Shown here: positions 1-5,799 of the stretch, piece by piece
Layout: each line of letters opens with the position of its first letter
How positions within the stretch are numbered: the first letter of the stretch is position 1
Translations under genes and position numbers: made by a program
Notes under the pieces: generated by a model
The model's input: the letters and a program-made list of their open reading frames with translations, nothing else
The model's database searches: none
Told to the model about the DNA's origin: nothing
From: Pseudomonadota bacterium
GTDB lineage: Bacteria > Pseudomonadota > Alphaproteobacteria > Rhizobiales > Xanthobacteraceae
Length of the DNA stretch: 5,923 bases
Direction of reading: 5' to 3'
NCBI GenBank assembly: GCA_023433965.1
Contig: JAEYTQ010000136.1
Span: forward strand, 1 to 5,923

Positions 1-155
1 TGACGGCGCATCTTCACGCGCAACTCGCGCGCTACAAGGTTCCGCGCGAAATCGTCTTCGTCACCGACCTGCCGCGCACTGCGCTGGGCAAGGTCCAGCA
101 TTTCCTGCTGAAGCAGCTTGATGCGCAGTCGCGCGCGCAAGGAGAGGCATCTTGA
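1..155 (+). CDS. AMP-forming acyl-CoA ligase/synthetase, C-terminal end (partial, 5' end outside window)
   Basis: Only the last 50 codons are present, read from position 3 to the TGA at 153-155. The peptide carries the typical tail of the ANL (AMP-binding) superfamily: YKVPRE, then FVTDLPRTALGKVQ. The Lys of LGKVQ (codon at 90-92) sits where these enzymes keep the catalytic lysine needed for adenylation of the carboxylate. The family activates a carboxylic acid with ATP and transfers it to CoA in the cytoplasm. The GKVQ form resembles malonyl-CoA synthetases and some aryl/acyl-CoA ligases, but the substrate cannot be read from this tail. Its stop overlaps the TTG start of the next gene (TTGA, 152-155), so the two are cotranscribed and probably translationally coupled. 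The family call is secure; the exact substrate is unknown. Confidence 0.85.
   Translation, partial: TAHLHAQLARYKVPREIVFVTDLPRTALGKVQHFLLKQLDAQSRAQGEAS
139..144 (+). promoter_or_regulatory. Strong Shine-Dalgarno (AAGGAG) that fixes a TTG start
   Basis: AAGGAG lies 7 bases before the TTG at 152-154, inside the last codons of the acyl-CoA ligase gene. No ATG or GTG in this frame is placed so well, and the Rossmann beta strand (KIAVLGGGNG) begins directly after codon 1. The rare TTG start is therefore well supported. Confidence 0.7.
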
Positions 156-1240
156 AGATTGCGGTTCTGGGTGGGGGAAACGGCTCTTTCGCGGCCGCGG
201 GCGATTTTGCACTCTCGGGGCACGAGGTTCGGCTCTGGCGCCGCGATACCGATCACGTTGCGGCTCAGCGCGCCGCCGGTTCGCGTATCCTCGTGAAGGA
301 TCACAATGGTCGTCACGACGTGAAGTTGGCGCTGGTCACGACCAATATCGCCGAGGCGGTCAACGGCACGGAATTGATCCTGTGCCCCGCTCCCGCCTTC
401 GCACAACCGGATATTGCCCGCCTGCTCGCCCCGCATTTGCGAGACGGCCAGGTCGTGTTTCTACCGCCGGCGACATTCGGCTCGATGATCTTCGCCCAGG
501 CCGCGCGGGATGCCGGCAATCTCGCCAAAGCAAGCTTTGCCGAAACCGGCACGCTGCCCTGGCTGACCCGTAAGCACGGACCGTTCGAGGTCGCGATTAC
601 CATCCGCGCGAAGCGCTTGCCGGTCGGTGTGTTTCCACTCGATCAGGCGCCGCTTGCCCTCGATGTCATCGGACGCGCTTTCCCGGGCGTGATTGAGCCG
701 TGTGGAGACGCGCTGTCCGGAGCGCTCATGAATGCAGGTCCGATCATCCATCCGCCGCTGATCGTAATGAACGCAGGGCCGATCGAGCATTTCGAGCGCT
801 GGGACATTCACAAGGAAGGCACGCAAGCTGCGATCCGGCGGGTTACGGACGCCCTAGACGCCGAGCGCATCGCGGTGCGCGAGGCACTCGGTTACGGCGC
901 GCCGCATTTTCCGCTTGCGCATCACTACGCCAACGAAGGTGAGATCTGGATGTACGGCCGCGGCTCGCACGATCGCCTGACCGATTCCGGCGATTGGCGC
1001 GAGCGGATCGCGCTGACCGAGCATCGCTACATGCGTGAGGACCTGCGGCTTGGGTTATCTCTGCTGGTGTCCGTCGCCGACCTCGCTGGCGTGGCCACGC
1101 CGCTGGCCAAAGCGTTCCTGTCGATCGGCGGCGGGGTCTGCGGCGAAGACTTCGCGCGAGGCGGCCGAACGCTCGAGACGCTCGGGCTTGACCAGCTCAG
1201 CAAGGCTGAATTGCAGACGCTGCTCCGCAATGGATTCTGA
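152..1240 (+). CDS. NAD(P)-dependent octopine/nopaline dehydrogenase-family protein (opine-dehydrogenase-like)
   Basis: This is a 362-residue cytoplasmic oxidoreductase with a normal length for the family. Residues 1-30 form a Rossmann start (KIAVLGGGNGSFAAAGD, then HEVRLWRRD); the Arg pair at 30-31 after the second strand could favour NADP, which is inference. The C-terminal helical octopine-dehydrogenase domain contains ALMNAGPIIHPPLI, where His200 matches the position of the family's catalytic His, and later HRYMREDLRLGLSLLVSVAD and GVATPLAKAFLSIGG, typical of the helical half. Known relatives reductively condense an amino acid with a 2-oxo acid to give an opine, or do the reverse; many bacterial members have no known substrate. 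The gene starts at TTG with a good ribosome site, overlaps the acyl-CoA ligase by 4 bases and is followed after 3 bases by a second dehydrogenase, so it belongs to that operon. A link to acyl-CoA chemistry is suggested by context only. Confidence 0.85.
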   Translation: MKIAVLGGGNGSFAAAGDFALSGHEVRLWRRDTDHVAAQRAAGSRILVKDHNGRHDVKLALVTTNIAEAVNGTELILCPAPAFAQPDIARLLAPHLRDGQVVFLPPATFGSMIFAQAARDAGNLAKASFAETGTLPWLTRKHGPFEVAITIRAKRLPVGVFPLDQAPLALDVIGRAFPGVIEPCGDALSGALMNAGPIIHPPLIVMNAGPIEHFERWDIHKEGTQAAIRRVTDALDAERIAVREALGYGAPHFPLAHHYANEGEIWMYGRGSHDRLTDSGDWRERIALTEHRYMREDLRLGLSLLVSVADLAGVATPLAKAFLSIGGGVCGEDFARGGRTLETLGLDQLSKAELQTLLRNGF

Positions 1241-1243
1241 TCA

Positions 1244-2236
1244 ATGACCCGTCGTGTCAAAATCGCCTGTCTCGGCGCTGGCCGCATGGGCCGCGGCATC
1301 GCCGTTGCCTTCGCTTATGCAGGGCACAGCGTCACAATGATTGATATCAAGCCGCGCTCCGCGGAGGATTCTGCAAAACTCGAGGCGGACGCACTCGGCG
1401 AAGTCGGGAGAACCTTCGCGAGCCTGTCAAAGCTGGGACTGCTGACCGAGGCGGATGTTGATCCGCTGATCGCGCGGGTCTCAGTGGTGCCGGCGAGCCG
1501 GAGCGGCACAGCGTTGGCCGAAGCCGGAATGGTCTTCGAAGGCGTTCCTGAAGTCGTCGAGCTCAAGCGCGAGGTGCTGGGGGCGGCGTCAAAGCAGGTC
1601 GGCCCAGACACCGTCATCGCGTCGACCACATCGACGATCCTCGTCGACGATCTCTCGGGCGCGATCGTGAACCCGCGCCGCTTTCTCAACGTGCACTGGC
1701 TCAACCCAGCCTATCTCATCCCGCTGGTCGAGGTTTCGCCCGGCAAGGCGACGGATCCGGCCGTCATCGACGAGGTCAAGACGCTACTCGAAGGCATCGG
1801 CAAGGTGCCTGTGGTCTGCGCCGCCACGCCGGGTTTCATCGTCCCCCGCATTCAGGCGCTGGCAATGAACGAAGCCGCGCGCATGGTCGAGGAAGGCGTC
1901 GCCAGCGCCGAAGAGATCGACAAGGCGATTCGCTACGGCTTCGGCTTCCGATATGCCGTGCTCGGGCTGCTCGAATTCATCGACTGGGGCGGCGGCGACA
2001 TTCTCTACTACGCGAGCAGGTATCTGGAAGGTGCGCTTGGCAATGAGCGCTACCGTGCGCCGGACGTCATTTCACGCAATATGCACGATGGCCGGATAGG
2101 CCTGCGCACGGGCGCGGGGTTTCTCGATTATTCCGGGCTCGACGTCGACGCCTATCGCGTGAAGCGGTTGCAGGCCATGGTCGACCTGCTCCGGCACTTC
2201 GACCTCGCCCGGCCGCCCGTACTCGATCGGGGCTAG
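1244..2236 (+). CDS. 3-hydroxyacyl-CoA dehydrogenase-family protein (3-hydroxybutyryl-CoA dehydrogenase-like)
   Basis: The 330-residue protein has an N-terminal NAD-binding fold with GAGRMGRGIA (residues 11-20) and an acidic Asp at the end of the second strand (MIDIK), which fits NAD. The catalytic set of this family is recognisable: Ser130 (ASTTST), His151 and Asn154 (NVHWLNPA) and Glu163 (LVEV). The C-terminal domain begins with PGFIVPRIQALAMNEA and ends with GRIGLRTGAGFLDY, the usual closing motif. Two points are odd: the usual Asn of GFIVNR is Pro201 here, and about 35 residues follow the closing motif, making it longer than the typical 280-290. Classical members oxidise a 3-hydroxyacyl-CoA to the 3-ketoacyl-CoA; relatives act on free hydroxy acids such as carnitine or gulonate, so the substrate may not be a CoA ester. 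ATG follows the previous stop by 3 bases with only a weak GGA upstream, suggesting coupled translation. Confidence 0.85.
   Translation: MTRRVKIACLGAGRMGRGIAVAFAYAGHSVTMIDIKPRSAEDSAKLEADALGEVGRTFASLSKLGLLTEADVDPLIARVSVVPASRSGTALAEAGMVFEGVPEVVELKREVLGAASKQVGPDTVIASTTSTILVDDLSGAIVNPRRFLNVHWLNPAYLIPLVEVSPGKATDPAVIDEVKTLLEGIGKVPVVCAATPGFIVPRIQALAMNEAARMVEEGVASAEEIDKAIRYGFGFRYAVLGLLEFIDWGGGDILYYASRYLEGALGNERYRAPDVISRNMHDGRIGLRTGAGFLDYSGLDVDAYRVKRLQAMVDLLRHFDLARPPVLDRG
2233..2236. other. Palindromic CTAG shared by two convergent stop codons
   Basis: TAG at 2234-2236 ends the plus-strand dehydrogenase, and the same CTAG read on the minus strand (2235-2233) gives the TAG that ends the NicX-like gene. 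It is the centre of the 8-base palindrome GGCTAGCC (2231-2238). No hairpin with a U-rich tail is seen nearby, so transcription from each side probably runs into the other gene. Confidence 0.85.
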
Positions 2237-3279
2237 CCGAAGACGTCCTGAAGCACGCCCTCGCGCACCACCGGGATGCCGTCGAGTTCGATGTTCGTTC
2301 CCATCATCGGCAGGTCGAAATGCCCCGCCGTATAGCGCCCTGCGAACTCGTTCGCGCCGGTCGAGAACAGGAAATTGCCGGAGACGGCGCGAATTTCGGT
2401 GCCGTTGGTGTCGCGCTGGTCGTACATCGACAGCGCCTCGTAGCGCGCGCCGGGGTTCATGCCGAAGCCCACATGCGAAACCGCATAGGCCTCGCGGTCG
2501 CCCCAAGCCGCGAGATAGGCCCGCATCATCGCGGCATCCGTGCCTTCGCCTTCCAACTCGACGACATAGTCGTCCTTCAGGGTCATCTTCACAGGCGAGG
2601 TCAGGTAGCGCTTGAAGGTCAGGTTGATGTCGCCGGGCGCCATCACCAGCGTGCCATTGATGGTCCCGCTCTTGGGAAAGCTGACGACGATGCCGCCCGG
2701 CCAATGCGCCAGCGTGCCAGGCTTGTCGGTCCAGCCCCATACGCCGACCGTGGAGGCGCCGACCATGTCGACGTCGAGCGCCGTGCCAGCCTTCGAGGTC
2801 ACCCGCATGCGCTTCGTTCCACGCAGCATCTTGGCCGCGGCACGAACACGCTTCTCGAGCGCGGAATCCGGCACCATTCGCTCCAGAGCCTCCGGATGTT
2901 CGTTGGAGATCACCAGAATTCGCGCACCGGCTTTCAGGATCTCGGGCGTCTCGACCGCGTGCATGAGCCCCTCGATGGTGCAATCCACCACGAAACCCGC
3001 CTGCTGAAGCGCGGTGATGACCGGGCCGAGCCGCTGGATCGCCTCGCTCGCCCCAGTCGAGCGTACCGGAACGATGTTCCGGTTGCGTGGGGTCGGCATC
3101 ACCACATGAAACGGCCGGGCCCCCATGCGCAGCAGCGCTAGCTCCGCTAGATGCACGTTCAACGCGCGCGACTGGGTTTCCGAGAGGATCGCCGCCGTAT
3201 CGCCGGATTTGACGGCGCATCGTTCGAAAATCTCACAAAATGCGTCGATCCATTTTGCCTCGATGCGGTCTGCCAGCAT
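2233..3279 (-). CDS. 2,5-dihydroxypyridine 5,6-dioxygenase (NicX)-like non-heme iron dioxygenase
   Basis: The 348-residue protein has almost exactly the length of Pseudomonas NicX (about 350). NicX belongs to a fold related to M29 aminopeptidases and opens the ring of 2,5-dihydroxypyridine with O2 to give N-formylmaleamate in nicotinate breakdown. From memory of the NicX structure, Fe(II) is held by His265, His318 and Asp320. Here His269 (AVSHVGFGMNP) and the GHFD pair His320/Asp322 fall at matching places with matching spacing. His192 in AHWPGG is another conserved family motif. There is no signal peptide. The start is supported by GGGAG 6 bases upstream (3286-3290). It lies 35 bases after the second permease gene and is the last gene of the importer operon, so it probably acts on the imported compound. 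No other nicotinate-pathway gene is present, so the substrate could be a different hydroxylated ring; an M29-type peptidase is the less likely alternative. Confidence 0.75.
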   Translation of the reverse strand: MLADRIEAKWIDAFCEIFERCAVKSGDTAAILSETQSRALNVHLAELALLRMGARPFHVVMPTPRNRNIVPVRSTGASEAIQRLGPVITALQQAGFVVDCTIEGLMHAVETPEILKAGARILVISNEHPEALERMVPDSALEKRVRAAAKMLRGTKRMRVTSKAGTALDVDMVGASTVGVWGWTDKPGTLAHWPGGIVVSFPKSGTINGTLVMAPGDINLTFKRYLTSPVKMTLKDDYVVELEGEGTDAAMMRAYLAAWGDREAYAVSHVGFGMNPGARYEALSMYDQRDTNGTEIRAVSGNFLFSTGANEFAGRYTAGHFDLPMMGTNIELDGIPVVREGVLQDVFG

Positions 3280-3314
3280 GGCTCACTCCCGGTCTTGTCT
3301 ATTCTTCGTTCAGA

Positions 3315-4082
3315 TCACGCTTCTGGAAAGCCCCGCAAGAGGTAAGACCGCAAGGCGCTCAGCAGCGCGTTCAGGATCAACCCCAACAGCGAGATCGTGA
3401 TCAGCGGCACGAACATGTCGACGGCCTGAAATGTTCGGGCCGCCGTTACGAGCGCGTGCCCCAATCCGTCCGTCGACGTGATCATTTCGGCCAGAAACAC
3501 CACGATACAGGAAATGACAAGTCCGATCCGGCACCCGGTCAGGATCGACGGCATCGCCGCCGGCAGCACCACCTTGAAGAGGATTTCACGGCGTGGCGTT
3601 CCCGCCGCCATGGCCGACCAGATCAGCTTCTGCTCGACGGTGGACGCACCATAGTAGGTTGAGAGCAGAATGGGGAAAAGCGCGTCCGCGGTCACAAGCG
3701 TGATCTTCGACCCGTGGCCGAATCCGAGCAGCAGCAATAGCGCCGGATAGAGCGCCACCTTGGGCAGTGGAGCCAAGATTCGGACGATCGGCCGCACCAC
3801 GGCATTGATCGCGGGACTCGCGGCGGCCGCGATGCCGATGCTGACGCCGAGCACGACCGCAATCGCGAACCCGGCAAACAGCCGGACGAGGGTTGCTGCG
3901 ATCTCCTGCTGAAACGTCCAGGTCACGAGCTGCTGAAGCAGCCGGCTGAAGACCATGCCCGGTGGCGGCAGCAAGACCGCGGGTGCAAAACCGAATGACA
4001 CCAAGGCCTGCCAGAGGGCGATGATCAGCGCGATCGGGGCAATCCCGAGAAGGACGTTCGGAGAGAGAAAGCGCGCCATCAT
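3315..4082 (-). CDS. ABC transporter permease (SsuC/TauC/NrtB-type), second of two
   Basis: An inner-membrane protein of the BPD_transp_1 family, 255 residues from the chosen start. It has about six hydrophobic segments: roughly 10-30, 65-88, 100-120, 127-142, 183-202 and 222-242. The cytoplasmic coupling loop, AAGTPRREILFKVVLPAAMP (from residue 159), is the EAA-type loop that docks on the ATPase. The frame stays open upstream to a Met at 4166, but that would overlap the previous permease by 88 bases and add a polar N-terminus. The start at 4082 (ATGATG, Met-Met-Ala-Arg) forms the 4-base ATGA overlap with the preceding stop and is preferred; the second ATG at 4079 is also possible. No clear Shine-Dalgarno precedes it, which fits termination-reinitiation. 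Sequence differs from the other permease, so the pore is probably a heterodimer. Confidence 0.88.
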   Translation of the reverse strand: MMARFLSPNVLLGIAPIALIIALWQALVSFGFAPAVLLPPPGMVFSRLLQQLVTWTFQQEIAATLVRLFAGFAIAVVLGVSIGIAAAASPAINAVVRPIVRILAPLPKVALYPALLLLLGFGHGSKITLVTADALFPILLSTYYGASTVEQKLIWSAMAAGTPRREILFKVVLPAAMPSILTGCRIGLVISCIVVFLAEMITSTDGLGHALVTAARTFQAVDMFVPLITISLLGLILNALLSALRSYLLRGFPEA

Positions 4083-4864
4083 GAGAAGCTCAGCGGCATG
4101 TCGAACTGAGGTTCGGACCAACGTACGAGCCTCGCCCGAACCCTCTCGAAAATCGCATCGAGGCAAATGCCCATGGCGCCCACGATGATGATCATCGCGA
4201 ATACGGTTTCATACTGGCCCATGTCGAGCGCATTGAAAAGGATGTTGCCGGCGCCGGACTGCCGGGCGATCATCTCGCTCGTGATCATCGTAATCAGCGC
4301 CAGCACTAGCCCCGTGCGGCATCCGGTCAGGATTTCCGGCAACGCCGCGGGTAGCACGATCCGCACCAGGCGTTGGGAGCGCGACAGGCCCATCGCGGCA
4401 CCTGACCACAGCATCTTCTCTTCGACGGCTTTGGCACCCTCGAAACTATGGTAAATCACCGGAAGGCTGACACCGAGAAAAATCACCAGGGTCTTGGTGA
4501 CGTCTCCGACGCCCAGCCAAAGCATGATGATCGGCATCAAGGCGGCCTTCGGCACCGGATAGATCACCATCAGAAGCGGATTGAAAAATGCCGCGACGCT
4601 CCGGCTGCGTCCCATCAGCAAGCCCAGCGGGATCGAAACCAACACCGCCACGCAGAACCCGAGCGCCATACGGCGAAGCGAGGCCAGGATGTTGATGAGG
4701 GATTCCTTGTCGCCGAGAATATCCGGAATCGCGCGGATCGCCTCGATCGCGGTCGGGAAACTGTCGTTCTTCAGCACAAGCGAGGCAACCTGCCAGGCCG
4801 CCAGCAACCCGACACAGGCCAGTACCGGAGCGGCTCGTCTGGTCAAGGCGGCCGGCGACATCAT
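4079..4864 (-). CDS. ABC transporter permease (SsuC/TauC/NrtB-type), first of two
   Basis: An inner-membrane permease of 261 residues. Hydrophobic segments lie at about 12-31, 66-85, 95-117, 124-140, 185-200 and 220-238. The EAA-type coupling loop GAAMGLSRSQRLVRIVLPAA is at about 155-174, followed by LPEILTGCRTG, a stretch closely matched in the second permease (MPSILTGCRIG); both come from one family but are otherwise diverged. The start at 4864 is the first ATG of ATGATG, whose internal TGA ends the ATPase gene, giving a 4-base overlap; the second ATG (4861) could also serve. No good Shine-Dalgarno is visible, so translation is probably coupled to the ATPase. This class of importer takes up small oxyanions, sulfonates, pyrimidine precursors, amides and aromatic acids. 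The substrate here is not readable from the sequence. Confidence 0.9.
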   Translation of the reverse strand: MMSPAALTRRAAPVLACVGLLAAWQVASLVLKNDSFPTAIEAIRAIPDILGDKESLINILASLRRMALGFCVAVLVSIPLGLLMGRSRSVAAFFNPLLMVIYPVPKAALMPIIMLWLGVGDVTKTLVIFLGVSLPVIYHSFEGAKAVEEKMLWSGAAMGLSRSQRLVRIVLPAALPEILTGCRTGLVLALITMITSEMIARQSGAGNILFNALDMGQYETVFAMIIIVGAMGICLDAIFERVRARLVRWSEPQFDMPLSFS

Positions 4865-5706
4865 AGGGACGGCCCGGCTTCGTCGCTTTCATCGAACATG
4901 CGCTCGATATCGACGACGTATTTCTGATAGCGCGGGTCGAGCAGCAGTTCGTTGCGGCGGCGCGGCCGTGGCAGATCGATGTCGATGATCTCACGGATGC
5001 GGCCGGGGGATTTCGACATCATCACGACCTCGTCGGAGAGGAAGACGGCTTCGTCCACCGAATGGGTGACGAACAGCACCGTCTTGCGGTCACGCTCCCA
5101 GATGTTCAGGAGATCGTTCTGCAGGCGCGTCCTTGTGTGCGCGTCGAGCGCACCGAACGGCTCGTCCATCAACAGGACTTCGGGATGGTAGGCAAGCGTC
5201 CGCGCCAGCGCCACGCGCTGCTTCATGCCGCCCGACAGCTCCTTGGGATAGAAGTTCTCGTAGCCCTTGAGGCCGACCATCTCGATCAACGCGCGGCTCT
5301 GCGCTTCGGCCTCGACGGTGCGTACGCCCTGCTGGCGTGGGCCGTACATCACATTCCCCAGCACGGTCTTCCAGGGAAACAGGGCAAATTCCTGGAACAC
5401 CGGTCCGCGATCCGGCCCCGGTCCCGTGATCGCCTGCCCCTTCATCTTCGCTACGCCGCTGGTCGGACTGACGAAACCGCCGACAATGTAGAGCAGTGTC
5501 GACTTGCCGCAGCCGGACGGGCCAAGGATGGAGACGAAGGCGCCTTCCTCGATCGTCAGGGAGATATCCGAAAGCGCCACATGATCCTTGCGGGCCGAGG
5601 TCTGAAAGACCTGCGAGACACGGTCGATCTCGATGATCGCAGAAGCTGGCTCTTGTCGCGCCACCGGTCTCACCCATTCGCTCGATCTCGCAGGCACTGC
5701 CGTCAT
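4861..5706 (-). CDS. ABC transporter ATP-binding protein (SsuB/TauB/NrtD-type)
   Basis: The 281-residue cytoplasmic ATPase energises the two downstream permeases. All nucleotide-binding elements are intact: Walker A GPSGCGKST (62-70), Q-loop VFQEFALFPW with Gln105, signature LSGGMKQR (157-164), Walker B VLLMDEPFGALD with Asp181-Glu182, and the switch His215 in VTHSVDEA. The FPWKTVLGNV and SGGMKQRVALARTL stretches are typical of the nitrate/sulfonate/taurine branch. About 22 extra N-terminal residues precede the first beta strand (IIEIDRVSQVF). The ATG at 5706 is supported by GGAAGA (5711-5716) 4 bases upstream. The gene is the first one after the sigma-54 promoter candidate at 5752-5767 and overlaps the first permease by 4 bases. 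No periplasmic binding-protein gene is seen in the window. Confidence 0.93.
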   Translation of the reverse strand: MTAVPARSSEWVRPVARQEPASAIIEIDRVSQVFQTSARKDHVALSDISLTIEEGAFVSILGPSGCGKSTLLYIVGGFVSPTSGVAKMKGQAITGPGPDRGPVFQEFALFPWKTVLGNVMYGPRQQGVRTVEAEAQSRALIEMVGLKGYENFYPKELSGGMKQRVALARTLAYHPEVLLMDEPFGALDAHTRTRLQNDLLNIWERDRKTVLFVTHSVDEAVFLSDEVVMMSKSPGRIREIIDIDLPRPRRRNELLLDPRYQKYVVDIERMFDESDEAGPSL

Positions 5707-5799
5707 CCCGTCTTCCGTCTCGCTCGCACGAACATTCAGCGGAACGAGCTTAGCAAGAAGCCTGCCAGACAGGCCCTCGTTCTCGCGCGCATGGGTGCG
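5707..5799 (-). promoter_or_regulatory. Intergenic leader of the importer operon with nested inverted repeats
   Basis: The 93 bases between the dehydratase stop and the ATPase start contain a sigma-54-type promoter and two inverted repeats. The outer repeat is GAACGAG (5742-5748) with CTCGTTC (5776-5782). The inner one is GCCTG (5760-5764) with CAGGC (5770-5774), loop of 5. The inner repeat covers the -24 element. They could form an RNA hairpin when transcription comes through from the dehydratase gene, or an operator on DNA. There is no clean U-run after the hairpin, so a strong intrinsic terminator is not supported. Confidence 0.45.
5752..5767 (-). promoter_or_regulatory. Sigma-54 (RpoN) -24/-12 promoter candidate
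   Basis: Read on the minus strand, the site is TGGCAGGCTTCTTGCT. Against the known consensus TGGCACG-N4-TTGCW it differs at one base (G for C in the -24 box), and the spacing between the invariant GG (-24) and GC (-12) is exact. Transcription would start near 5740-5741, where a G is available at 5740, leaving a leader of about 35 bases with the GGAAGA ribosome site before the ATPase ATG at 5706. Position and direction fit the importer-dioxygenase operon. Sigma-54 promoters need an enhancer-binding activator, which is not encoded in the window. Confidence 0.65.

Noticed and set aside
2227..2240. Bidirectional terminator at the convergent junction
   Set aside because: Only a 4-base stem (TCGG/CCGA) or the bare palindrome GGCTAGCC is present, without flanking T-runs on either strand.
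2320..3141. Plus-strand open frame of 273 codons opposite the NicX-like gene
   Set aside because: The peptide is Arg/His-rich with no family motif, and the opposite strand has convincing Fe-site residues and a ribosome site.
2072..3220. Long open frame of 382 codons on the minus strand
   Set aside because: It overlaps the NicX-like gene in another frame and runs into the dehydrogenase gene; its peptide is rich in Arg, Gly and Ala without recognisable motifs. It is a GC-rich shadow.
3280..3314. Regulatory element between the second permease and the NicX-like gene
   Set aside because: The 35 bases hold a ribosome site but no hairpin or promoter-like pair that I can support.
4083..4166. Upstream start at 4166 for the second permease
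   Set aside because: It would give an 88-base overlap with the first permease and a polar 28-residue extension; the ATGA overlap at 4082 is the usual arrangement.
5760..5774. Intrinsic terminator after the dehydratase gene
   Set aside because: The stem has only 5 strong pairs and is followed by CTTCTTGCT-type sequence rather than a U-run; the same bases fit a sigma-54 promoter better.
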